Origin: Acanthosepion esculentum
Taxonomy: Eukaryota; Mollusca; Cephalopoda; Sepiida; Sepiidae
Direction: 5' to 3'
Length of the DNA: 64,000 nucleotides
Assembly: GCA_964036315.1 (NCBI GenBank)
Contig: OZ038508.1
Coordinates: forward strand, 47,980,524 to 48,044,523
The notes below the pieces were generated by a model. The model saw only the letters and a program-made list of their open reading frames with translations. It did not search any database and was not told the origin of the DNA. The first letter of the stretch is position 1. Every line of letters starts with the position of its first letter. Of the stretch, positions 43,299 through 53,426 are shown one piece after another. Both the position numbers and the translations under genes were made by a program.

Positions 43299-43420
43299 TA
43301 TCGGTCTTGATTGTTTTCTTTACATCTTCGGTTGGATTCAACTTGAGTCCGCCATGTTCTTGTAGTTGGACCTCCTTCTAGCAGGAATAAACAGTACGTG
43401 TTCCTAATTTAACAACTTTC

Positions 43421-43734
43421 AAACCCAACTGTCCTCTACATTTTCAGAGTGTTCGTCCGAAATAGGTCGGAACGAGATTTTAGTAAACGAGAAAAATCAA
43501 AAAGAGGAAGAAAGAACTTGTGTCACGGTATTTATAATAAACGTGATCACGTGATAGGCTCCGAAATGCATAGACAGATTTTGGCGGATTTTTTTTTCAT
43601 CAGGTCAGGAACTACATCGATGTTATTCGGACGTAGCTGAGCACATGATTTACATATTGACTGACTAATGAGAAATGAGAACAATATCAAGTCCCCGTGA
43701 TCCAATCTTTGCACAGATATTGGCATTGGAATCA
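43421..43734. other. no gene recognised
   Basis: Single-copy-looking sequence. A 63-codon frame (43449-43640) lacks motifs. cgtgatcacgtga, near 43541, is a short palindrome. Confidence 0.35.
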
Positions 43735-44110
43735 GGATGCTATACATCAATAAGGAGACTGAGAAGCATTTACTGCTATATAGGAAAGCAGACATTACAT
43801 AACTTTATTTCTTATGAAAATTTCCTGATCCTTAATACTTTACTTAGCATTTGGAAGGCATTTTTCACTATCCCAGAGTACCTTCACATCTCGGTGTTGC
43901 ACTTTCCGTCCTCTCGAATTTGTAATTTTCATGTTGGGTTGTTCCTTCTGTGGACAACCATATGCGTTCTGTTTTCTTCCAATTGATATGTAATCCATTT
44001 TCTTACGTCACGTCACTACCTTCTGTGGGAGTTCTTGCTGTTTCTTTTTTGTGCCTGCTATCAACGCTACGTCTTCAGCATATCTTATGTTGTTAGGTTG
44101 CTCTTAGGAT
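43735..44110 (-). pseudogene. RTE-type LINE reverse-transcriptase fragment with YAED
   Basis: Minus strand: RYAEDVALIAGTKKK at about 44085-44041, where RTs have YADD (YAED at 44071-44082), then a decayed GLHINWKKTE block (about 43995-43970) and LPNAK.SIKDQEIFIRNK-like residues near 43850-43800. Order and spacing agree with the RT palm and following thumb of RTE-type LINEs. D-to-E in the catalytic pair and stops make it inactive. Confidence 0.6.
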
Positions 44111-44231
44111 CGACTGTCTGTATAGGTTCAATAAGTCAGATGAGAAGACACATCATTGTTTTCCCCCCTTTCTATTTTCGTATATTCCCTGAAATGATTT
44201 TCTATCCGCATGAAGTGTAGGTTATTAATCA

Positions 44232-44894
44232 ATTCACCCCAAGCAAGGCAATAAAACCAAAAATGTGCAAGTGGTTGCTGAGTGTTAGAGAATATGTGAA
44301 AGAAGCTCTATTAAGGAAAGTAAATATTAAAATCACAAGAATTAAGAATACACAAAATAACGATTGGCACTGTAATTACATTTGTGAGGATCAAAGTTAA
44401 CTGGGAAGCAAGAGCCAGAAGAGAGATCAACAAACTGGAAGTGCGATAGAAGAAACTGTTAGCATTAAACTTACTGTTACATCTAGCCATTTCAACTGTA
44501 AAATGATTAGACCTTACCGCCAATCTAGTACTGCGCTTAAATTTCTAAAGCATAGATAGCATAAAGAAAGTAATATTTATTTTGAAAATACTAAAATATG
44601 GCACAAGTCTAAAAGTGGGGATAAAGTAAGGCTAGTCTTCACTCTTTCTTATATTAAACTTAGCTAGTCACAATTAGTGACTGAAACATGCCACAGTATT
44701 CCTTGCACCAACACAACATATTTTTATTTACCATTCTTACTACAGTCACTGTAATACATCAAGTCTCTCTGAAATCAAAATGATTGAAGGCGATATGCCA
44801 AGTTAGGACCAATAACATTGCAGATTCTTCTTTGGATTGTATCAAGAAATTTTACATATATATCAGGAGCTGTAGACCAGATGTGAAGAAGTAC
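44232..44894 (-). pseudogene. Jockey-type LINE 3' end, minus orientation
   Basis: The 3' terminus is near 44232 (plus strand aattcaccccaagcaagg). The minus strand encodes RSNHFTVEMARCNSKFNANS, FFYRTSSLLISLL (44523-44400), the equivalent of RSHAFTVETVRCRRLFYSNS in the 54448-57490 element. The 5' part reaches the IQRRICN region near 44850. Diverged, with stops. Confidence 0.7.
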
Positions 44895-45472
44895 AGATCA
44901 ACCATTCGCCCTTGCATGGAGTATTGCTGCCATATATGGTCTGGAGCCCCTTCTGTTTGCCTCGGGGTTCTTGATAAGATCCAGAGACGGATATGCAATG
45001 TAATTGGCCCTGATCTGGCATCTCGTCTGCAGTCGCTCTCTCACAGACGTGCTGTCGTCTCTCTCTGTCTTTTTTACAAATACTTTCACGGTAATTGCTC
45101 CGAGAAGCTGCTTTCGCTGGTTTCCAGACTCCATGAATTCAAACATCCTACGAGGCTGGCATCCCGCTCTCACCCTTTCACTGTTGAAACTGTGAAATGT
45201 AGCCGCCTCTTCTACTCCAATAGCTTCATATCTCGCACCTCTCGTCTGTGGAACTCCCTTCCTTATTCCTGGTTTCCCTGACAACTATAATCTCCAACTA
45301 ATCAAATGTAATGTCAATCGACATCTTAGGTTGCCTTGATTTATCCACAATCCTTCTCCACATCCTTTCCTCTATCACTCCTATCTGCTCTCGCTCAAAA
45401 TCTTCTGTAACCCCTTGCGGTCTAGTGGCTTCCCTCCTTGATTGGGGTGAAATTCTTTTTAAAAAAAAGTAT
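44895..45472 (+). pseudogene. Jockey-type LINE 3' end, plus orientation
   Basis: Open from 44895 to 45281: STIRPCMEYCCHIWSGAPSV, LDKIQRRICNVIGPDLASRL, FYKYFHGNCSEKLLSLVSRL, RSHPFTVETVKCSRLFYSNS and LWNSLPYSWFP, then a stop where the family continues with PDNYNLQ. The 3' untranslated part ends gattggggtgaaattcttt at about 45460. It begins just where the inverted copy 44232-44894 ends. Much better preserved than its neighbour, so younger. Confidence 0.85.
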
Positions 45473-46600
45473 TCAAAGCAAGGACGATTATCTGAGTTAT
45501 TCTAATTTCCTTCCCAAATATGTTATTTTTTACTGAGCAGTTCCAACTATTATTCTTCATTGTACTTTCCTAATCATGGGAGTAAAAGGACTTTTGCAAA
45601 CATCCAATGATATTTGGCCGCCATCTTGATTTATATGAAGGTGAATATTTTATCATTGTCCTTACATCTTTCTACTGTTAATATGTTTGGTATTAGCTTT
45701 AATGGATCCATTTAAATCTATATCATTGTTCTTCTAAATTGTCAGCTTTGACAATTCCGATTGAAGCTTAATCATTTTAAAAAGCAATTTTCTCACATTT
45801 ATCAATTAAAATATCAATCAATTATTCTATTTAAATAAATTAGGCTGTTTATTTAATAACATCGAGATATGTGGATTTAAGAAAAAGCCAACAATAGTCG
45901 ACAGAAGTTCTTTTAAAGACATTCTTAAATGGATACCATTAAATATAGTATACGCCACTCTCTGTATCGCTCTTCTCATTTCACTCTCTCTGTATCGTTA
46001 ATTTCCTTCTCTCATCCTGCCATTGACTTACTTTCCAGTTCTTGAATCTCCCTCAATTTTCTTCGCGCTAGCTCTTTTCGTTTCGACCATTCTGTATTTT
46101 ATTTTATTTTTTCCATTCATCTATTTTCTATTTTGTTTGTTTACTCCTCCTTTTCCTCTTTTGGTCTTCCTGTTCTCGATTTAAATTCCTTTTTTTTTTT
46201 CTCTTTCTCTCCTGCCCATTATCTGTATAAATGTTTCTCGTCTAGTTTTCTTTGCCTTTCATCTCTCCTTTCTTCGTCATTAATTATTTTCATTTCATTT
46301 TAATTCGCTTTTCCTGTTCTTGACCTCTTCTTTCTTTTCTTTTTCTCGATGGCACTCTCACCTTCCGTCCACCAGTCTCTTCTTTCTGCTATTTTATTGT
46401 CTTCTCTCTCTAGATATTTAATTCTTTTTCATTCCCTCTATTCCTGTTTGTGATTATTATTTTTTATCCGACCATTATTGTGTTTAATTATTTTTCCTCT
46501 CTTTTCCCCTTTCCCGCGTTTCATTTCCTTTTATGAGTTTTTCATATCTTCTCTCTTTCTTTGTTTTAGTCCCTGTCACAAACCCACTGTCTCTTTTTTC
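45473..46600. other. pyrimidine-rich DNA, no gene recognised
   Basis: From about 45960 to 46630 the plus strand is rich in T and C (tctct, tttctt words), grading into (CT)n. The long plus-strand frames there follow from the composition. Confidence 0.5.
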
Positions 46601-46635
46601 TTCTCTCTCTATCTCTCTCTCACTCTCTCTCTCTC

Positions 46636-46689
<54 letters not shown>

Positions 46690-46698
46690 TATATATAT

Positions 46699-46780
<82 letters not shown>

Positions 46781-46870
46781 TTTCATGGTCTCTAAATGTT
46801 TATTTTTTCTATTTATCCTTGTTATTATTCCTTTGTATTTCCTTTATACCCCTCTTTTTTCTTACTCCCG

Positions 46871-46942
<72 letters not shown>

Positions 46943-46949
46943 TTGCATG

Positions 46950-46990
<41 letters not shown>
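46601..46990. repeat. (CT)n and (TA)n microsatellites
   Basis: CT at 46601-46638 and TA at 46639-46777; again CT at 46870-46896 and TA at 46897-46938 and 46955-46990. The last TA ends at the truncated ribozyme of SINE copy 6. Confidence 0.96.
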
Positions 46991-46992
<2 letters not shown>

Positions 46993-47100
46993 CACTGTAT
47001 CACAGCTCATCCGTGTGGCTAGACATCCGGTTGCCTCTAGCTAGGATCGAAACCCGACTGAATTGGCTCACGGCAGTGAGGAAGGTGAATTTAAGCGTAT
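46991..47100 (-). mobile_element. hammerhead SINE, copy 6 (3' truncated)
   Basis: The minus strand has a B-box-like GGTTTCGATCC near 47045-47055 and the ribozyme from 47018: CCACA, CGGAUGA (one core change), GCUGU/ACAGU, GAA, after which the sequence becomes (TA)n. So the last part of the hammerhead is replaced by the TA tract. Confidence 0.7.
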
Positions 47101-47238
47101 TTATTTTTAGGTAAACACACAGTAACTGACAGAACTAGATTCGGTTAAACGAAGAGTCTTGCATTATTATCCGTAATAGTCACTGTTTACTGATCTACAC
47201 TTCCTCCCCAGAGAGCTCAACCGAAATAAATTTTTCAG

Positions 47239-47284
<46 letters not shown>
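47239..47284. repeat. (TA)n microsatellite
   Basis: About 45 bp of alternating TA. Confidence 0.95.
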
Positions 47285-47286
<2 letters not shown>

Positions 47287-47432
47287 CCTGCTTTTCTAAA
47301 ATCTCTTCCATTATTGTCCTTTTCTTCCTGTCTCCTCACTGAAGTCTTCTTACGCTCTTTCACTCCCTCTAACCCGTTATGTCCTCGAGGCATTGACGCA
47401 TTGCTTAGTTTGGTTTGATGTGATTTACGGCA
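47285..47432 (+). mobile_element. LINE 3' untranslated fragment joined to VNTR-retroposon tail
   Basis: gcttttctaaaatctcttcc ... gtcctcgaggcattg matches 48357-48465. It is followed by tagtttggtttgatgtgatt tacggcac, the tail block of the VNTR retroposon, as also happens at 48463. Confidence 0.6.
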
Positions 47433-47454
47433 CGCACGCACACATACACCTCCT

Positions 47455-47463
47455 CATATATAT

Positions 47464-47526
<63 letters not shown>
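47455..47526. repeat. (TA)n microsatellite
   Basis: About 70 bp of TA with one TAAATA interruption. Confidence 0.96.
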
Positions 47527-47529
<3 letters not shown>

Positions 47530-47705
47530 CATAAGAAGTTAATGGTTGAATCATAACAGTAAACAGTGGTATTATAAAGTGCTCAATTCACGTGCGAAAA
47601 AAATTTAAATAATTAAAAATAACTTCTAGAGCTTTTAACTTTAAACATCAGGAGTTCAGTTGAATCCCCTACCTTGGTTTCAACCCTAAGATATCCTCAG
47701 AGGAG
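47530..47705. repeat. dispersed repeat after (TA)n, copy 2
   Basis: Homologous to 25931-26115 in the same orientation and again directly after (TA)n. Shared: gttaatggttgaatc, aaagtgctcaa, cgtgcgaaaaaaat, cttttaactttaaacatcag, taccttggtttcaaccctaa. Confidence 0.6.
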
Positions 47706-48230
47706 TTTTATCAAATCACCTCTTAACGTTTTATTTTTAAATATTTTAAAATAATGAGCGCTATATTATTTTTAAAAAAGTAATTTAACAAGCGGATATT
47801 CCTGCTTTTTTTTCTTTTAAATTTCACACATGGTCAACTAGTTTGGTAAAGTACCTAAGATTTACGAGTTTGAATGACGACCTATGCTTGTACTATCAAC
47901 GTTAGAAAGTACGTTCAGTATATCCTATGTAGGTTTCTATTTGGCCATGTTTTATCTGGTACTTCGGCTTTATAGATTATTGCTTCTGTTTTATACGCTC
48001 GATCTAATGGGCATCTATTCTTATTTCCACAGTTGCATAAATACCTAGTGTTAATTATATTTTGCTATGCGTTAGTTTAGAAATTTCTGGCGTTTTGTCT
48101 ATTTATTATTGTTTCTAAATTACTAGATCATCTGTAGAGAACCATGATTACCCAAGTTCTGAAATGCCACGTATAGAAAACAAGAATATTCCGCTATTAC
48201 GAAAGAAATCTATTTGTACAAGTTTCTAAC
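47706..48230. other. no gene recognised
   Basis: AT-rich, unique-looking, no open frame of note. Confidence 0.4.
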
Positions 48231-48465
48231 GTAATGACGTTAATGAGGAAGCATTTAATAGTTCCTTTTCTCGCACGTCTCGCCTGTAGATCTCCCTGTC
48301 GATTTCTTGTTTCCCGGTCATCTACAATCTTCAAAGAATTATATCAGCATCAATCTCCTGTTTTTCTAAAACCTCTTCTATTATTGTCCTTTGCTTCCCG
48401 TCTCCTCACTAAAGTCTTCTTACGCTCTTTCACTCCCTCTAACACGTTGTGTCCTCGTGGCATTG
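48231..48465 (+). pseudogene. Jockey-type LINE C-terminal tip and 3' untranslated part
   Basis: ttctcgcacgtctcgcctgt ... tttcccggtcatctacaatc aligns with tctcgcacctctcgtctgtg ... gtttccctgacaactataat at 45233-45292. The untranslated part then differs (cctcttctattattgtcc) and matches 47285-47400, so it belongs to a separate LINE subfamily. Confidence 0.6.
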
Positions 48466-49490
48466 TCGGCTTGGTGTGTTTTACGGCATATCAACCTTAG
48501 TGGTTTATTTAATGCTGACAAGATTTTCATTACTAGTAATATCTTTTTTCAAAAACGCATTGCTTGTAATATTATCTTCAAAAATGCATTGCTGGTACTA
48601 ATTTTTCCTTCAAAATACATTGCTAGTAATATTTTTTTCTCAAAAGATGTTTTGCTTGTAATATTTTTTTCTTACAAAATGTATTACTGGTTATATTTTT
48701 CTTTAAAAATGTATGGCTGGTAATATTTTTTTCTCAAAAAACGTATTGCTAGTAAAGTTTTATTCTTAAAACATGTATGGTTGGTAATATTTTTTCCTTC
48801 AAAATGCATTGCTGGTAATATTTCCTTTTTCAAAATGTATTGTTGGTAAGTCTTTTCCTTCAAAATGTATTAATGGTAATAATTTTTCTTCAAAGATTTA
48901 TTCCTGGTAATATTTTTCTTTTAAAATGCATTTCTGGTAATATGTTTTCTTCAAAGATGTATGGCTCGTAATATTTTATCCAAAAATGTATTGCTTTTAA
49001 CAATGTATCGCTGGTAATAATTTTTTCTTTAAATATTCATTGCTGGTAATAATTTTTTTACAGAAATGTATTGCTGATAATATTTTTCTTTCAAAATTCA
49101 TTGCTGGTAATATATTTTCTTCAAAGTTGTATGGCTGGTAATATTCTATCCAAAAATGTATTGCTGTTAACAATGTATGGCTGGTAATATTTTTTTCTCT
49201 AAATAGTCATTGCTGGTAATATTTTTCTTACAAATATGTATTGCTAGTATTAAGATCTATTTTTAAACTTTCATAGTTTTTGATCTCAGTTTGGAAGCCA
49301 ATCATTTGCTCATATCTCGGGCCCTAACAGGTACTACCACCCCGGGTCAGGGTTGTCATGGGAACACCGGCAATTAAGAGATGGTTTCCCGCTCCTCAAA
49401 ACCTCCTGATCTGAGGCCTTGCTACTGGATGTAGTTTACCGTCTTATCCAGGACGTGGATGTAGTTCATCGTCTGACCCAGGACACACCT
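48463..49490 (-). mobile_element. VNTR retroposon, copy with ~23 units
   Basis: The block ttttacggcatatcaacctt (48479-48498) is followed by about 23 units of ~31 bp (48528-49245) based on gctggtaatattttttcttc and aaaatgcatt, then the unique end (catatctcgggccctaacag, acctcctgatctgaggcctt) to gacccaggacac. Units vary by substitutions and 1-2 bp indels. It has about 720 bp of VNTR against ~60 bp in the copy at 35619-36084, so the VNTR changes length between copies. Its tail side abuts a LINE 3' untranslated fragment. Confidence 0.85.
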
Positions 49491-49758
49491 TGCTTGATGG
49501 AAACGATTAAAATATTATCGATCAAGTGAAAAATGTTCATCTTTCTGAGACAATAAAACTAACCTTCTGTCTCTGTATACGACGTCGAAGGCGACAGTTT
49601 GTCGTTCATTATATCATGAAATATCACAAGCATTTAAAACGTCCGTCTGAAAATACGTGATTTTTTCCACAATTAAATTCGCTTCATTTTATTTTGTATT
49701 TCTTGTAACACTGCCAGTCGCAGTTTAAATCTGATGAAATTATATTTTGCAGACTGGG
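49491..49758. other. no gene recognised
   Basis: Short unique-looking interval between the VNTR retroposon and an LTR. Confidence 0.4.
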
Positions 49759-49869
49759 TGTAGTGTAGTGTTACTGACACACGGGAAAGAGTATGCACTC
49801 AACTGCTCATGGGTAATAGCCGTAGCTATTTATCGTTTTTATGATGTCCTATGTAAATACGTCTTCACA
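49759..49869 (-). mobile_element. 111-bp LTR, copy B
   Basis: On the minus strand it starts TGTGAAGACG at 49869 and ends CACTACACTACA at 49759. The same 111-bp length is found at 52146-52256, and a truncated 5' part at 50653-50700. A purine run (tagggaga) directly precedes it, as a polypurine tract should. Confidence 0.75.
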
Positions 49870-50400
49870 TCTCCCTACAGAGAAGAGGTTTTATCACCTT
49901 ATTTTCCTTGGTACTTCTTCTGGGAGCTTTTGTCTCCTCCTTATCTTCCTCGCTTTCCCTAAGAGGTTGTTTAGATATGGGAGATCGTGATCTTTTTTTT
50001 TAAAGGAATGTTCCTCCAAAGATTGTACATTTTCATAGTCTATATTGATCTCGATTTCGCTGTCTAGGTTGTCCTGCCTTGAGACTTTCGCCTTCATTAC
50101 TTTCAGGCTCACTGTATATTTCTTCGTCGCTATTGTGTTGCCATCTAACTTGGTCTGCAGCCGCTAATATCGCATTATAATCTTTTCATAGGAGTGTTCC
50201 TCCAACGATTGTTCATCTTCAGATTCGGCATTGCTCTCGATTTCGCTGTCTAGTTTGTTTTGCCTTGACTTGACACATTTGCTTTCATTACTTTCACGCT
50301 CACTGTACATTTCTCCATCTTTATTGTGTTACACTCTAACATTCTCTGTATATGCTAATATCCCATTTCTATTATAACAGTGTTCTGTCTACTTGGCATT
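49870..50400 (-). pseudogene. Ty3-type retrotransposon, C-terminal pol tail, copy B
   Basis: The minus strand encodes an acidic, charged tail: SRQDNLDSEIE, SLEEHSFKKKDHDL, then KIRRRQKLPEEVPRKIR, upstream of the LTR. A diverged second version of the same segment (EDEQSLEEHSYEK, DKLDSEIESNAE) lies at 50180-50330, so part is duplicated. Such acidic tails followed by basic residues often end the integrase of Ty3-type elements. The assignment rests mainly on position next to the LTR. Stops present. Confidence 0.5.
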
Positions 50401-50445
50401 ATGAATGATGCCTCTTGTTGATTAGATTCACTATTTTTAAGCATT

Positions 50446-50652
50446 TCACCCGAAGCAAGGCGGAAGCGCCACTAGCACCCAAGGGGTTACAGAGAGTGGG
50501 AGAAAGAGTAAAGAAGCGTGTTAGAGGAAAAGATGAAGAGAAGGACGAGGAATTAGATCAAGGCATCTGAAGATGTCGATTGACATTGCATTTGAATAAT
50601 TGAAGATTATAGCTATCAGGGAAGCAAGTAAGAGGAAGGGAGTGCCACAGAC
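50446..50652 (-). mobile_element. Jockey-type LINE 3' end fragment
   Basis: Starts at the 3' terminus atttcacccgaagcaaggcg and continues with ccaaggggttacagagag and gaagatgtcgattgacattg, as in 54465-54700. It is fused at 50652 to the truncated LTR (gtgccacagacg / tagctatttatcg). Confidence 0.7.
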
Positions 50653-51000
50653 GTAGCTATTTATCGTCTTTGGGATTTCTTATGTAAATGCGTCATCACA
50701 TCTCCCTGTACTGAAAAGGGTTTATCCCCTTATTTTCCTTGATGGGAGCTTTTGTCTCCTCCCTATATTCCCCCCTCTCCCTAAGAGGTTGTCTATATAT
50801 GGGAGATCGTGATCTTTTTATTTTTTCATAGGAGTGTTCCGCCAACGACTGTTCATCTTCGATTTCACTGTCTAGTTTGTCTTGCCTTGATATGGCATTT
50901 TCGCCTTCATTACTTTCGGGCTCTCTGTACATTTCTTCATCGCTATCCTTTTGCGATCTATCTTGGTCTGCATCCGATAATATCCAGTTTCCATTATTTT
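50653..51000 (-). pseudogene. Ty3-type pol tail and truncated LTR, copy C
   Basis: The LTR 5' part lies at 50653-50700 (TGTGATGACGC at its start), preceded by acagggaga. Upstream on the minus strand, open from 50932 to 50696: YREPESNEGENAISRQDKLD, IEDEQSLAEHSYEKIKRS, RSPIYRQPLRERGEYREE, KAPIKENKGINPFQYREM. This is the cleanest version of the acidic tail. Confidence 0.55.
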
Positions 51001-51095
51001 TCTATTATCATAGTGTCATATGTCGACAACGACCATTATACTAAATTAGCGCATTCTTATAAAGCCTTTTATAAGTTGAAATTAAGGAAATTCTA

Positions 51096-51325
<230 letters not shown>

Positions 51326-51689
51326 TATATATATATGAGAATGTTTTTGAGATTCTCCAGAATTGGCATCATGAAATCTGTCTCTTGTAGATTAGGTTCA
51401 GTATTCTTTTTTTACGCCAGAGTTTTTCGTTGGTGGCATAAGACATGGTCAGTGGAGCTCTAATTTGTCTATCTATGAGGACTGGCGGGCTTTTCAGTCT
51501 TCCAGCATGTGGATGTGCTTAAGAAAAAAACATCTAGTTTCCTCTACTATATCCGTAATCTTTGTTGGATTAAATTATCCAATTAATTCATGTTGCAGAA
51601 CAAATTCAACAAACTATTCTAGTGACAACTTTCTCAGTTGTAAATACATTAGTCTCGTTTGCCGATACTTCTCATTTTGAAAGCCATTT
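51326..51689. repeat. dispersed sequence, inverted relative to 52370-52490
   Basis: 51326-51375 (minus: atgatgccaattctggagaa, ctcaaaaacattctcatata) is homologous to 52455-52492 in plus orientation; both run into (TA)n. Similarity also exists to 50395-50440 (gcattatgaatgatgcctct). Probably Ty3-type debris. No open frame of note. Confidence 0.45.
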
Positions 51690-52140
51690 AACAACTTCAT
51701 CTGGATCAAATTCTCTTCAACTGGTTTTCCGCACCCAATTTCTCAAATTCACAATATTTAGTGGCCTGTCTTAAACGACGAACATATACAGTAACTGGTT
51801 CCTTCACACTTTGAGAAATATTCATGTATTTAGCTCTCCTTGCACACACTAGCTTTTTTGTGTGGGGGTGCTAGGTTTTTTCACTATGAGTTGACTTATA
51901 TCGTCAAACGCCATTTCTTCCAAATGTCTTGGGTGTACAATTGCTGATAATTTTATAATGGCCTCACAACCGGTATTTGCAAAGAACAGATCAGGTTTTT
52001 TTTGTTTTTACCTCTAAACTAATTTTACATTCTTCAACTTTTTTGTTCTAGATTTAGCTTCTAGTATCCTAAGCCACGCTTGTACGTATTCATAATTATC
52101 CAGTGATAATTGTTCTTTCGGTTCTTTACATATAGGCGAC
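51690..52140 (-). pseudogene. Ty3-type gag fragment, copy A
   Basis: Minus strand from 52140: CKEPKEQLSLDNYEYVQAWL, RILEAKSRTKKLKNVKLV, a stop, then in another frame AIIKLSAIVHPRHLEEMAF and DDISQLIVKKPSTPTQK, then NISQSVKEPVTVYVRRLRQA and TKYCEFEKLG near 51830-51740. The last pieces match the capsid-region pattern ESVxEYVxxLRxLxxxCxFG of Ty3-type Gag. It starts ~10 nt inside the LTR border, after tggcgtcgcc, which may be the primer-binding site. Two frame changes and stops: inactive. Confidence 0.7.
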
Positions 52141-52145
52141 GCCAG

Positions 52146-52256
52146 TGTAGTGTAGCTTTATTGACTCACGGGAAGTACCATGCACATAACTGCTCATGGG
52201 TAACAGCCGTAGCTATTTATAATCTTTGTGACTTCCTATATAAAGGAGCTACCTCA
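52146..52256 (-). mobile_element. 111-bp LTR, copy A
   Basis: On the minus strand it runs TGAGGTAGCTCC ... AATAAAGCTACACTACA. It contains AATAAA near its 3' end and TG...CA termini, and the gag remnant follows. About 80% similar to 49759-49869 by eye, same length. Short for an LTR. Confidence 0.75.
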
Positions 52257-52485
52257 CTGTGGATGCTAAAAAGATGATCCTAACATTAGTGATAAATTCT
52301 TCCTTGATATGTAATATTGTATATAACCAATTTAATTTCGGAATAATTTCGTTTTCTCTTCACTCATATTCGTTTAGTAGGCTGCAAGAAATTTTCGAAT
52401 AATTGCTGCAATTTTGGTAGAAATGTCTTTCACAATGGCATATTCACGGAATCATATTTTAATGCCTGGGGAATCTGAAAAACAT

Positions 52486-52490
<5 letters not shown>
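52257..52490. other. no gene recognised
   Basis: Contains the inverted partner (52455-52490) of the repeat at 51326-51375. Confidence 0.4.

Positions 52491-52557
<67 letters not shown>
52491..52557. repeat. (TA)n microsatellite
   Basis: About 65 bp of alternating TA. Confidence 0.97.
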
Positions 52558-52559
<2 letters not shown>

Positions 52560-52652
52560 CACTCCAAAATATTACCAGCAATAAAATCTTTGGTCGGCAT
52601 TAAATAACACATTGAGAATGATATGCCGTTAAACAAAATAAACCAAACCAAA

Positions 52653-52655
<3 letters not shown>
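52558..52655 (+). mobile_element. VNTR retroposon, tail end only
   Basis: Plus sense: caaaatattaccagcaataa, ggtcggcattaaataacaca, aatgatatgccgttaaacaa, then aataaaccaaaccaaacc. It holds less than one VNTR unit. The AAACC-rich end faces (TA)n, supporting the inferred sense strand. Confidence 0.7.

Positions 52656-52702
<47 letters not shown>
52656..52702. repeat. (TA)n microsatellite
   Basis: About 45 bp of alternating TA. Confidence 0.95.
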
Positions 52703-52704
<2 letters not shown>

Positions 52705-53366
52705 TAGCAGCATGGCCGGGCGTTGCCCGTGCTTGATTCAAAAATCGTACGACTCATACAGCAATCGCTATCACTTGGCTCAAAATATTTTTACTCTTCC
52801 TTGCCTTTAAAGGAGTGCCCTTTGCCGTGCTGATGTTGCTACATGCCTTACTTCTTGCCTATCGCACAGTGCGAATTTTTTCTAAGCTCTATACTAAACA
52901 TTAAATCTGTTACGAAAAAAGAACTAAACAAAATGAACACAAAACGAGCAGCTTTAAAAAGTTGAGTTTAAGCAAGCGAATGAGCCAATTGGAGTAAAAT
53001 GCCATGCAGATTTAATTTTTTCCCCACTTGTGACGAATGCAGCTATCTTTTTTTTTGCATGCTAGCATGCTAGTTAGCATTCGTGTCAGTCAGTTGTTGG
53101 CTCTCACGCTGGACAATAGAATCGTCCTGCCTATTCGTGGCAGCCAGCTAGAGGCTCTCACTCTGACCAGTAGAAAATGGCCGCAAGCTACATGGAAACT
53201 GCCGTAGAAGCAGGAAATAATCGATTATTTCCACTATCGATGCGGGTTGGGAAATGCAAAGTCGGTTTTGGCCTTCCCACTAACTTGGAGCAGGTCTATG
53301 TAAATTTTGGTGCAAATCCGTCGAAAATTGCGGCCGTGCATTCGTTAAACACACACACACATCCTG

Positions 53367-53369
<3 letters not shown>
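52703..53369 (+). mobile_element. candidate RTE-related non-autonomous element
   Basis: Starts ctagcagcatggccgggcgt with a small ggg-cgtt-gccc hairpin and ends ttggtgcaaatccgtcgaaa ... gttaaacacacacacacatc. This resembles the class of short invertebrate repeats that begin actagc-gcccgg-like and end with a caaatcngtc-like block followed by CA or TA repeats, derived from RTE LINEs. (TA)n lies on both sides. cagtcagttgttggctctcacg / cagccagctagaggctctcact (about 53086-53107, 53137-53160) is an internal duplication. The family assignment is from memory. Confidence 0.45.

Positions 53370-53425
<56 letters not shown>
53370..53425. repeat. (TA)n microsatellite
   Basis: About 55 bp of alternating TA following cacacacacatcctgcct. 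Confidence 0.96.

Positions 53426-53426
<1 letters not shown>

Larger units (their letters stand above)
42024..43420 (+). mobile_element. candidate LTR-like unit interrupted by a mariner
   Basis: Apart from the mariner (42400-43298), this reads as one regulatory unit: a TATA box, a downstream tail with tgtttgagacgcagtgaaca, and after the mariner aataaacagtacgtg ending cctaatttaaca. A promoter followed at a few hundred bp by AATAAA is the plan of an LTR. The borders are uncertain, no internal gag/pol is attached, and it could also be a short host regulatory sequence. Confidence 0.35.
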
